Below are positions 1-5,851 of a stretch of 7,689 bases of DNA, piece after piece (positions within the stretch are counted from its first letter, which is position 1; each line of letters opens with the position of its first letter). The translations under genes and the position numbers were made by a program. Under the pieces are notes generated by a model that saw only the letters and a program-made list of their open reading frames with translations, was not told the origin of the DNA and did no database searches. The stretch comes from Minisyncoccota bacterium (lineage in GTDB: Bacteria > Patescibacteriota > Minisyncoccia > Moranbacterales > GCA-2747515): contig CALIRC010000017.1 in the NCBI GenBank assembly GCA_938044295.1, forward strand, positions 1-7,689. The letters are read 5' to 3'.

Positions 1-29
1 ATGAATCGTGGACTTAACAGTACTGCTTA

Positions 30-192
30 ACTACAAATCTTGGCTCAACCATGAGGATTAGAGGTTTCTGGGTTGGCGGAAAATGCGCCCTCTCACATAC
101 GAGACACCTTCCAAAACTGCCCAGTGTATTGAGACCCATAAGCAGTTTTGGGAGGTGTTGTAGACGTGTGCGTACGGGCTTGGGTGTGTAGT
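30..192. ncRNA. Possible structured RNA or long imperfect hairpin element, unassigned
   Basis: This block has no reading frame of useful length and looks clearly GC-richer than the AT-rich DNA after it. Its core is a 17-pair hairpin, arms 104-120 and 142-158 around a 21-base loop, broken only by one T-G pair. The rod can extend outward through 94-98/166-170 and 87-90/176-179. Further possible stems are 46-50/71-75, 76-79/86-89 and an outer closure 30-35/187-192. A rod with side hairpins and a closing stem resembles several small RNA classes (6S-like, retron-like), but I recognise no conserved motif of RNase P, tmRNA, SRP RNA, 6S RNA or a known riboswitch. The strand is undecided because the fold is nearly symmetric and no convincing promoter is seen. 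It could also be a mobile hairpin repeat. The fold was done by eye. Confidence 0.33.
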
Positions 193-272
193 CATTATTA
201 AGAAATGATATTACAACAAAAATTGAAGAGAGTAAAAAGATATAATCACCATCAAAAAAATATAGATTTTTC

Positions 273-300
273 TTGACGTTTAGCGCAGATCAAGTATAGT
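273..300 (+). promoter_or_regulatory. Sigma-70-type promoter for the dehydrogenase
   Basis: A -35 box TTGACG (273-278) and a -10 box TATAGT (295-300) are separated by 16 bases. Transcription would begin near 307, leaving about 60 untranslated bases before the ATG at 367. Each box differs from consensus at one position, making this the best-matched promoter pair in the window. Confidence 0.6.
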
Positions 301-327
301 AAGATCACTATTTTGATCACATCATCA

Positions 328-336
328 TGGTATACT
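328..336 (+). promoter_or_regulatory. Candidate second, extended -10 promoter
   Basis: TGG followed by TATACT forms an extended -10 element with no clear -35 partner. It would start transcripts near 343, about 24 bases before the dehydrogenase ATG. It may be a secondary promoter or chance in AT-rich DNA. Confidence 0.3.
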
Positions 337-366
337 AATAGCAATTCATTCACTTATATCGCATAC

Positions 367-1656
367 ATGAGCACACAAGAAAAAGTAGTCGTCATGGGCT
401 TAGGCTACGTTGGACTCCCTATGGCAGTCCTCGCAGTAAAAAACGGGTATGATGTCACTGGTCTCGACATGAGCAAAGAAAAAATTGACCTCATAAATAA
501 CGGGAAAAGCTCAGTAGAAGATGGGTGGGTTGAAACCGTTTTTCCGGACTATACATTCCCCGCAACGAGCGATCCAACAGTACTTGAAAATGCTGATATT
601 ATCCTTGTGTGCGTTCCAACGCCAATCGACGACAACTACCATCCAAATCTAGGACCAGTAAAAAGTGCAACAAGCACAATAGCAAATCACCTTAAAAAAG
701 GAGCGCTAGTCATCCTAGAGTCAACCGTAAATCCAGGAGTCTCTGAGACAATTATCAAACCAATTTTTGATGAAAAAGGATTTGAGTTAGGCAAAGACTA
801 CGACCTCGCACATTGCCCAGAACGAGTAGATCCGGGCAAATCAGCATTTAGCAGTGGTTACACCTCAGAAAACTTAAATCGTGTTGTTGGTGCGATGACA
901 GACGAAGGAACCAAAAGAGCTGCTGCATTTTACAGAAAAATCCTCACTGGAGAAGTTCATGAAATGAAATCAATCCGCGAAGCAGAAGCGACGAAAATAA
1001 TGGAAAATAGTTTTCGCGATATAAACATCGCCTTCGTTAACGAGCTTGCAAAGTCTTTCGATCGCCTTGACATCGACATTCACGATGTCATAAAGGGTGC
1101 ATCCACAAAGCCATACGCATTTATGCCACACTATCCGAGCTGTGGTGTCGGAGGACACTGCATTCCCGTCGATCCCTATTACTTAATCGAGCATGCCAAA
1201 AGTGTAGGATTTGATCACAAGCTCCTACGCGAATCACGCGCCATCAATAACTCGATGCCAGAGTATACAGTCGAACTTCTCCAAGATAGACTAAATGCAA
1301 TAGAAAAATCGCTCAAAGGAACAAAAGTCGGTATCCTAGGGATATCATTTAAACCAAACATCGATGATGACCGTGAATCACCCTACTATGAAATCGTCAA
1401 ATGTTTAAAAAAACATGAAGCGCAAACAATTGCCTATGATCCATATCTTCCGAAAAAATCAGATGTACAATCACTGACAGAATTGTTGGAAAAGTCAGAT
1501 GTGATCATCCTCACGGCAAATCATGACGAATTTATGCAAATGGATCTTGATCTTCTAAAAAAACACAACATCAAAATCCTCATCGACGGAAAAAACTGTC
1601 TTGACAAAAATACAATCGAAAAAAGTGGTGTAATGTACAAAGGTATCGGACGCTAA
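367..1656 (+). CDS. Nucleotide-sugar 6-dehydrogenase, UDP-HexNAc type (WbpA/WecC/TviB-like)
   Basis: This cytosolic enzyme oxidises C6 of a nucleotide sugar to a carboxylate with two NAD+, giving an activated uronic acid for surface glycan. The product is 429 aa, normal for the UDP-glucose/GDP-mannose dehydrogenase family. Visible in order: the Rossmann motif GLGYVGLP (about residues 11-18), VCVPTP (about 81-86), the HCPER region (about 149-153), the central segment with the likely catalytic Lys210 and Asn214, the catalytic cysteine loop GVGGHCIPVDPYYL (Cys265), and the C-terminal UDP-binding domain with GISFKPNIDDDRESP. The CIPVDPYYL form is typical of UDP-GlcNAc/ManNAc dehydrogenases rather than UDP-glucose enzymes, but the exact substrate is not certain. 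ATG 367 is chosen because the motif then starts at the usual distance and an upstream TTG (313) overlaps promoter sequence. No clear Shine-Dalgarno is seen. It converges on the oxygenase gene. Confidence 0.93.
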   Translation: MSTQEKVVVMGLGYVGLPMAVLAVKNGYDVTGLDMSKEKIDLINNGKSSVEDGWVETVFPDYTFPATSDPTVLENADIILVCVPTPIDDNYHPNLGPVKSATSTIANHLKKGALVILESTVNPGVSETIIKPIFDEKGFELGKDYDLAHCPERVDPGKSAFSSGYTSENLNRVVGAMTDEGTKRAAAFYRKILTGEVHEMKSIREAEATKIMENSFRDINIAFVNELAKSFDRLDIDIHDVIKGASTKPYAFMPHYPSCGVGGHCIPVDPYYLIEHAKSVGFDHKLLRESRAINNSMPEYTVELLQDRLNAIEKSLKGTKVGILGISFKPNIDDDRESPYYEIVKCLKKHEAQTIAYDPYLPKKSDVQSLTELLEKSDVIILTANHDEFMQMDLDLLKKHNIKILIDGKNCLDKNTIEKSGVMYKGIGR

Positions 1657-1682
1657 GTGATATAATCATGCACCACACAGTA

Positions 1683-1713
1683 AAAAACCCATGAAATTAC
1701 TTCATGGGTTTTT
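1683..1713. terminator. Bidirectional intrinsic terminator between convergent genes
   Basis: A perfect 13-pair inverted repeat (arms 1683-1695 and 1701-1713, loop ATTAC) has an A-run at its left end and a T-run at its right end. Each strand therefore reads a hairpin with a U-tract. It lies 26 bases after the dehydrogenase stop and 12 bases beyond the oxygenase stop, so it can serve both. Confidence 0.9.
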
Positions 1714-1725
1714 GAATAAGATTTT

Positions 1726-2568
1726 TTATTGGTAAAACTTATACTCAAAATTTGGAACGTACGGATTGAAGAAAAATATTACTGCTTGCCTATTTAGTGC
1801 ATCACAATCATTGAGTGGTTGATGCGCCACCGTACGCAAAAGTCCAGGACGAATGACCTTTGCCTCATGATTTGCGACCAAATTCTCTCCATCACCACCC
1901 GTAAGGAGAGCAGCCTTATCTCCAAAAAAAACCAAAATATATTCAGGGCTTGAGTGATAAACGAAAGCACTACCGTCCGACTGCATAACCTGCAGAGGAC
2001 CGCTGCTAAACAAATGAAAGGTCAAGAAACTGCGATCACTGTGTACACGTCCCGCCTCAGAAGATGACGCATCCAGATATCGCAAAAGTCGCAGTTTATT
2101 TCTCTGTTGTAAAGGCGTTGCACGAAAGAGCGGAGCAAATTGCTCCGTACACTGCATCCTATCACCCACAGAACAAACGATCTCTGTACTAAGCACTTCC
2201 AACGCATTATGAAGGAGCGCCCCTGTTTTAAAAAAAGCTACTCGCTCATCGTTTTCAGAAATTTCAAGATCTTCCAAAATTTGACGACCATACACTGGCG
2301 TATAATGGAACATCTGTTTTTTGTCTTTACGCGAGTCATTTTGCATGAGTTGATCTTGTAAACCAACGTCAGGCGCATCTCCACTACGAGCTGCAAAATT
2401 CATCAAAAAGTGTCGTCTAAAAGAACATGGACTCTCAGCAAAAATACGAAATTCATCACAAATTTGACGCACACAATCATGTCCAGTCCATGGAAAAACA
2501 TTGTAGCCATCCTCGATCAAAGCATCAACCCAATCAGTCGTCACATCACGCAAACTAAAAAACGGCAT
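1726..2568 (-). CDS. 2-oxoglutarate/Fe(II)-dependent oxygenase, isopenicillin N synthase-like
   Basis: The 280 aa product resembles the non-haem iron oxygenase superfamily in its C-terminal half. LRLLRY (159-164) is followed by H176-S-D178, the first two ligands of the iron facial triad, then GPLQV (190-194), a GD-TGG stretch (216-225), a third histidine (probably H249 in TVAHQP, otherwise H234) and R260 in NRQAVIFFFNPY, the usual co-substrate carboxylate anchor. The usual RxS reads RQA, so the Ser is missing. The N-terminal 120 residues are less conserved but of suitable length. No signal peptide or membrane segment is seen, so it is probably cytosolic. The substrate cannot be told; small-molecule or amino-acid hydroxylation and oxidative cyclisation are all known in the family. 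The start is supported by GAGGA nine bases upstream. It has its own promoter, separate from the glycosidase gene upstream. Confidence 0.75.
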   Translation of the reverse strand: MPFFSLRDVTTDWVDALIEDGYNVFPWTGHDCVRQICDEFRIFAESPCSFRRHFLMNFAARSGDAPDVGLQDQLMQNDSRKDKKQMFHYTPVYGRQILEDLEISENDERVAFFKTGALLHNALEVLSTEIVCSVGDRMQCTEQFAPLFRATPLQQRNKLRLLRYLDASSSEAGRVHSDRSFLTFHLFSSGPLQVMQSDGSAFVYHSSPEYILVFFGDKAALLTGGDGENLVANHEAKVIRPGLLRTVAHQPLNDCDALNRQAVIFFFNPYVPNFEYKFYQ

Positions 2569-2577
2569 TTTCTCATT

Positions 2578-2582
2578 TCCTC
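2578..2582 (-). promoter_or_regulatory. Ribosome binding site of the oxygenase gene
   Basis: On the - strand GAGGA lies nine bases before the ATG at 2568. It is the only clear, well-spaced Shine-Dalgarno in the window and fixes the start of this gene. Confidence 0.65.
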
Positions 2583-2604
2583 AAAAAAGAACATTGACCA
2601 ATTC

Positions 2605-2632
2605 ACTATAGCAAAATTGAAAAAAATGTCTA
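2605..2632 (-). promoter_or_regulatory. Promoter of the oxygenase gene
   Basis: On the - strand TAGACA (2632-2627) and TATAGT (2610-2605) are 16 bases apart, each one base from consensus. Transcription would begin near 2598, about 30 bases before the ATG and just after the upstream glycosidase stop, so the gene can be expressed on its own. Confidence 0.55.
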
Positions 2633-2647
2633 TAAAGCACGTACATT

Positions 2648-4336
2648 TTACTGCACTCCACGCACAGTCACACCTCCAGGAGTGTAACGCTCTCGCAAAC
2701 GTGATTCATCTTCCCCGTATGGTCTTAGATAGTGTCCACTATGGTTTTCATCAAAATACTGGTGCACACCATAGTAAAAGTTTTTCTGAGGGTCTTTAAT
2801 CCATGGACCATCTGGATGCAGTCGTGGTACATCCTGTATACCCTGCCAATTCGCTGTTGGTACCTCAATAATTCCATTATAACGAGCTTTACGCAGTGCA
2901 TTCACTGCCCTTTGCGTAATCCTTTCCCATTCACGAGATTCTATGTGCTTTGGTTCATTCATCAGTCCAATCATATCGATCACATCATCATGATCTTCCG
3001 CAAGACGCGCCAAATTTACAAGCATTGTATGGTAAAGTGACTCCGTAAAAACACGACCACCCAGAACCTGCATCGAACCATCGATCTGTATCGCTCCATA
3101 ATTATGTGGATCCAAAAGAATCTTCATCTTCGCTTGCCGTGCATTGTCAATCGCTTGTTCCAGTGCGCGTTTATTCGCATCATCAAACGAACCATCATCA
3201 TTAAATAATCGTTCAAGACGAAAAGGAAAACGAGCAAGTGTAAAACCCCGATCTTTCATTCCACGCCACAAACCAGAACCTATATGATATGTATAGTTTT
3301 GATTCAATTGTCCGACATCGCCATTTGCGTCAGGATCCATACCAAATTCTCCACCAGCCAAATTAAGACCACGAACATAACGATCAGTAGAAGGGTTGCG
3401 CACAAAAGGCCCTGAAACACCATCTCCAGAAATCTGTGAATTCTCAGAAAGAGAACCGCCATATCCACCCCACCAATCGCCTACAGCCCATGCCGTAGTA
3501 TGAAAGCCCATTGGATTGACTGCCTCAAAAAACTTATCCGCCAATCGAATATAATTATCATCGTCATTTGTAATTCCAATCTCACTGATGATAATTTCAT
3601 GATCTCCTGCCCATAGTTGAAGAGCTTGAAGCTCCTCAAGCATACGCTGTTGATGCGCATCTTCCGCAGTAATCGTTATGAGCGAAATTGATTTTTTTTG
3701 AGAACGCATAATTTGACCAAACGAATTATTACGTTGCACGTTTTTCACCAACGCACTCCGCGCTTGTTGATTCGCCATGTCATTTTCATCCTCACGTGGA
3801 TAATATGGTTTTTTCAGTCCAACGCCGATATCAACTCTCACAATCTCTTTTTGAGTGTCATCTTCCGACGCTAGAACAGCGTCACCGCCAGACACTTCTT
3901 CATCCTCGTTTTTACGTTGCTTTTCTTTTTCAGCAGCCTTTTTCTCCTCCTCAATCTTCCGAAGCTCAGAAACATACGTCTCAAATGTAAATCCTTCTGG
4001 AACATCTGAAGGTGAGGCATGTGCAATCGTCACACTAATTTCTTCAGAAGTTTGCACAGCAATTGGCTTCACTGTAGTATCAGATTGTTCTCCAAAAGCG
4101 GAAAAGAGGTTCCGTCGAAGTGACTCTAGTGTCTTAGTCGATGCACCTTCAGTCGGCGCTGTCACCGCACCGACATCACCAGCAAAAACATCTGACTCTG
4201 CTCGAATCATGCCATCATCATATGTAAATTCTTCCAGATCAGGATATGCTGTGCGACCCCACCACAAAACAGCAACAAAACCCAGTGCAATCACCAAGAA
4301 ACCACTTGTCAACAATATTTCATTTCTCTGTTTCAT
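2648..4336 (-). CDS. Membrane-anchored, circularly permuted GH5-type glycosidase with long stalk
   Basis: The 562 aa product is a likely endo-acting glycan hydrolase outside the membrane. A short basic start and a hydrophobic segment (about 8-26) form an uncleaved anchor. Residues 30-220 are a low-complexity stalk with a charged, Glu/Lys-rich coiled-coil-like stretch (about 120-147). The GH5 domain follows in rotated order: helix 6 (EDAHQQRMLEELQ, 225-237), strand 7 with nucleophile E252 (SEIGI), strand 8 with W283 and WWGGY, a linker, then the usual N-terminal part RGLNLAGGEFG (322-332), R369 in ARFPFRLERL, H411 in DPHNYG, N460-E461 (acid/base) in GLMNEP, and H525/Y527 in HQYFD near the C-terminus. 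All eight clan GH-A active-site residues are present. Substrate is unknown (glucan or mannan are possible). The neighbour at 4540-5775 is a paralogue, about half identical over the core by eye. No Shine-Dalgarno is visible. Confidence 0.85.
   Translation of the reverse strand: MKQRNEILLTSGFLVIALGFVAVLWWGRTAYPDLEEFTYDDGMIRAESDVFAGDVGAVTAPTEGASTKTLESLRRNLFSAFGEQSDTTVKPIAVQTSEEISVTIAHASPSDVPEGFTFETYVSELRKIEEEKKAAEKEKQRKNEDEEVSGGDAVLASEDDTQKEIVRVDIGVGLKKPYYPREDENDMANQQARSALVKNVQRNNSFGQIMRSQKKSISLITITAEDAHQQRMLEELQALQLWAGDHEIIISEIGITNDDDNYIRLADKFFEAVNPMGFHTTAWAVGDWWGGYGGSLSENSQISGDGVSGPFVRNPSTDRYVRGLNLAGGEFGMDPDANGDVGQLNQNYTYHIGSGLWRGMKDRGFTLARFPFRLERLFNDDGSFDDANKRALEQAIDNARQAKMKILLDPHNYGAIQIDGSMQVLGGRVFTESLYHTMLVNLARLAEDHDDVIDMIGLMNEPKHIESREWERITQRAVNALRKARYNGIIEVPTANWQGIQDVPRLHPDGPWIKDPQKNFYYGVHQYFDENHSGHYLRPYGEDESRLRERYTPGGVTVRGVQ
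3627..3668 (-). repeat. 42-base near-identical segment shared by both glycosidase genes, copy 1
   Basis: This segment differs from 5528-5569 at only three of 42 bases and encodes the helix-6 stretch EDAHQQRMLEELQ at the start of the permuted domain. The rest of the two genes is far more diverged, with about half of the residues identical by eye. Confidence 0.75.
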
Positions 4337-4341
4337 ACATC

Positions 4342-4347
4342 ACTATA
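4342..4347 (-). promoter_or_regulatory. -10-like box directly upstream of the long glycosidase start
   Basis: On the - strand TATAGT ends five bases before the ATG at 4336, without a good -35 box. If used, transcription would begin at or next to the start codon, giving a leaderless message. A chance match is possible. Confidence 0.3.
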
Positions 4348-4378
4348 CTAACACATTAAAATGAGAAAGGAATACTAA

Positions 4379-4387
4379 ATAATAGCA
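4379..4387 (-). promoter_or_regulatory. Candidate extended -10 promoter of the long glycosidase
   Basis: On the - strand TGC followed by TATTAT forms an extended -10 element, again without a clear -35 box. It would give a leader of roughly 36 bases lacking a Shine-Dalgarno. It is an alternative to the box at 4342-4347. Confidence 0.28.
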
Positions 4388-4504
4388 CAGCAAAAAACAT
4401 CCAAAAGTCAGAAAATCATCTTCAACAAAACATTTTAACAGCACTCTGCTCTTCTTAGAGTCTATCTACGATCTTTTTTTCAGGCGAATTTTTCCATTTT
4501 TAGC

Positions 4505-4531
4505 GAAAGAAAAGATCCTAAACAGGATCTT
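4505..4531 (-). terminator. Intrinsic terminator of the short glycosidase gene
   Basis: A perfect eight-pair stem (4512-4519 with 4524-4531, four-base loop) is followed on the - strand by a T-rich run interrupted by C (4511-4505). It begins eight bases after the TGA stop at 4540, so the two glycosidase genes are probably transcribed separately. Confidence 0.8.
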
Positions 4532-4539
4532 ATGCCATC

Positions 4540-5775
4540 TCAATTCGCACGAACACGAAATTTCACACCGCGCGGTTTATATTTTATACCAATTTTCTCC
4601 TCATCAGAACCATATGAATCCGCATAAAAACCAGTGGATTCATAGTCAAAATACTGATGCACACCATACACAAAATTTTCTGCTGGATCTGAAATCCATG
4701 GACGACGGTGAAGATCTGCAACATCCTTGGCTCCTTGCCACTCTCCAGTCGGCACTTCAATAAGTCCCGTCCAGCCAATATCTCGCAGATGATCAACTGC
4801 AGACTGCGCATAAATCTCCCAGTCGCGCGCAAGAAGATTTTTTGGCTCATTCATAAGTCCAATCATCACAACAGTATCATCATAAGGCTCTACAAGTGAA
4901 ACAACCTGCGCCATCATTTCATTGTAAAGCGACACCGTAAAAACCTCATCACCCAGTATTTGTTTTTGACCATTCACTTGCAGTGCACCATAATTATGCG
5001 GATCCACAATCACCTTAATGCCAGCTGCGCGCGCAGAATCTAAAGCTTCTATAAATGCTACACGATCATCTTCGCGAAATGCACCAGTAGAGGAATCAAA
5101 AAGTCGCTCCAATCGAAAAGGAAAACGAACGTGAGTATAGCCTTTATCTCGAATACTCTGCCAAATCGGATCACCAGCAAAATACGTATAATCTCCACCA
5201 ACAATGCCGATCTCTCCATCCGCATCAGGCTTGAGACCAAACTCCGCGCCAGCAAGATTGACTCCACGAAAGTACAAATCAGTCGTACGCGAAGCATTAA
5301 AAGGTGCTGAAATCGAATTATCTTCAAGTGTAGTAGGGTCATGCGGTACAATTGGATAATCACCCCACAAAGGACCAGTAGACCACGTTGTTACGTCAAA
5401 TGAAAGGGTGTCCACAGTTTCAAAAAAAAGTGACATGAGTGCCCTATAACGCTCACTATTATCATTGTGTGGAATACCAGTTTCACTGATAAAGATACGA
5501 TGACCATCCGCCCATTCGTGAACAGACTGAAGCTCCTCAAGCATTCGCTGCTGATGAGCATCTTCCGCAAAAAACTCAACTGTCTTCACGACAGATTCTG
5601 CAGTTTCTAGAACCTCCTCAGGCTCTCGCATTTCCTTCTCTTCCTGTGGAATGCGTACAAAATGCTCCACAGCAAAACGATCAGTATCGCGATAGACGAG
5701 AAATGCACTGACAAAACCCAAAAAACCAGAGAGAAAAACACAAATGAGAAGTATAGGCCACAAATAGTTTCGCAT
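4540..5775 (-). CDS. Membrane-anchored, circularly permuted GH5-type glycosidase, short form
   Basis: The 411 aa product has an N-terminal hydrophobic anchor (about 5-27) and only about 40 linker residues before the catalytic domain, which should face outside. The domain order is rotated against canonical GH5: helix 6 (EDAHQQRMLEELQ, 71-83), strand 7 with nucleophile E98 (ISETGIP), strand 8 with W131 (TTWSTGPLWGDYP, which in ordinary members lies at the C-terminus), a linker of about 30 residues, then RGVNLAGAEFG (170-180), R217 (VRFPFRLERL), H260 (DPHNYG), N309-E310 (MNEP, acid/base), IEVPTGEWQGAKD, and H373/Y375 (HQYFD) shortly before the end. The active-site set is complete, so an active enzyme is expected; the substrate is unknown. 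AAGGGG is only one base from the ATG, too close for a normal ribosome binding site. Stop codon is TGA. Confidence 0.87.
   Translation of the reverse strand: MRNYLWPILLICVFLSGFLGFVSAFLVYRDTDRFAVEHFVRIPQEEKEMREPEEVLETAESVVKTVEFFAEDAHQQRMLEELQSVHEWADGHRIFISETGIPHNDNSERYRALMSLFFETVDTLSFDVTTWSTGPLWGDYPIVPHDPTTLEDNSISAPFNASRTTDLYFRGVNLAGAEFGLKPDADGEIGIVGGDYTYFAGDPIWQSIRDKGYTHVRFPFRLERLFDSSTGAFREDDRVAFIEALDSARAAGIKVIVDPHNYGALQVNGQKQILGDEVFTVSLYNEMMAQVVSLVEPYDDTVVMIGLMNEPKNLLARDWEIYAQSAVDHLRDIGWTGLIEVPTGEWQGAKDVADLHRRPWISDPAENFVYGVHQYFDYESTGFYADSYGSDEEKIGIKYKPRGVKFRVRAN
5528..5569 (-). repeat. 42-base near-identical segment shared by both glycosidase genes, copy 2
   Basis: This is the partner of 3627-3668, in the same orientation and the same reading frame of the paralogous gene, encoding the identical 13 residues. 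Confidence 0.75.
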
Positions 5776-5782
5776 GCCCCTT

Positions 5783-5791
5783 ATTCTACCA
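5783..5791 (-). promoter_or_regulatory. Extended -10 promoter of the short glycosidase
   Basis: On the - strand TGG followed by TAGAAT lies seven bases before the ATG at 5775. The upstream -35 region falls in the T-run of the preceding terminator and is not a clear match. Transcription would start at or within a base or two of the ATG, suggesting a leaderless or near-leaderless message. Confidence 0.4.
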
Positions 5792-5804
5792 CAAGCAGTA
5801 AACC

Positions 5805-5839
5805 AAAAAAAAAGATCCCTGCTAAATATTTAGCAGGGA
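5805..5839 (-). terminator. Strong intrinsic terminator of the HAD phosphatase gene
   Basis: A perfect 24-base palindrome (5816-5839) forms a stem of up to 11 pairs. On the - strand it is followed by GATC overlap and an uninterrupted run of nine T (5813-5805). It begins 12 bases after the TAA stop at 5852 and insulates the short glycosidase from upstream transcription. Confidence 0.93.
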
Positions 5840-5851
5840 ATCAAACAATCA

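Larger units (their letters stand above)
193..366 (+). other. AT-rich gene-less leader upstream of the dehydrogenase
   Basis: Together with the structured block before it, this completes a 366-base stretch without a gene. It is strongly AT-rich and holds the two candidate promoters listed separately. A TATAAT at 241-246 has no matching -35 box. The dehydrogenase frame stays open back to a TTG at 313, but that extension lies on top of the promoter elements and encodes low-complexity polar residues, so it is probably untranslated. I see no other signal here. Confidence 0.6.

Noticed and set aside
71..145. Residues 71-145 of the short glycosidase (given in residue numbers) as remnant of a second GH5 domain
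   Set aside because: The C-terminal part lacks strands 7 and 8 and needs exactly this segment to complete one barrel; no segment is present twice.
30..192. Retron-type RNA
   Set aside because: The closing repeat is only six pairs, no reverse transcriptase is present in the window, and the downstream gene is a metabolic dehydrogenase. The topology alone is not enough.
241..246. TATAAT upstream of the dehydrogenase
   Set aside because: No -35 box lies at a suitable distance; the pair at 273-300 is a much better promoter.
313..366. N-terminal extension of the dehydrogenase from TTG 313
   Set aside because: The added 18 residues are polar filler over candidate promoter elements, and ATG 367 places the Rossmann motif at the normal position.
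1658..1666. TGA-TATAAT extended -10 just after the dehydrogenase stop
   Set aside because: It has no -35 box and any transcript would run straight into the bidirectional terminator at 1683-1713 with no gene beyond on that strand.
2410..2799. 129-residue + strand frame spanning the oxygenase start and glycosidase end
   Set aside because: It covers the oxygenase promoter and two real gene ends in antisense and shows no recognisable motif.
3855..4364. 169-residue + strand frame opposite the long glycosidase
   Set aside because: It is rich in Ser and low in complexity, lies antisense to the acidic stalk region and has no domain or ribosome site; it is a shadow of the real gene.
4443..4481. Small stem followed by seven T on the + strand, possible terminator
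   Set aside because: The stem is only four to five pairs, too far from the T-run, and no + strand gene precedes it.
4540..4542. Recoding of TGA as glycine (as in Gracilibacteria)
   Set aside because: The TGA ends the short glycosidase right before a clear terminator, and reading through would translate the terminator stem.
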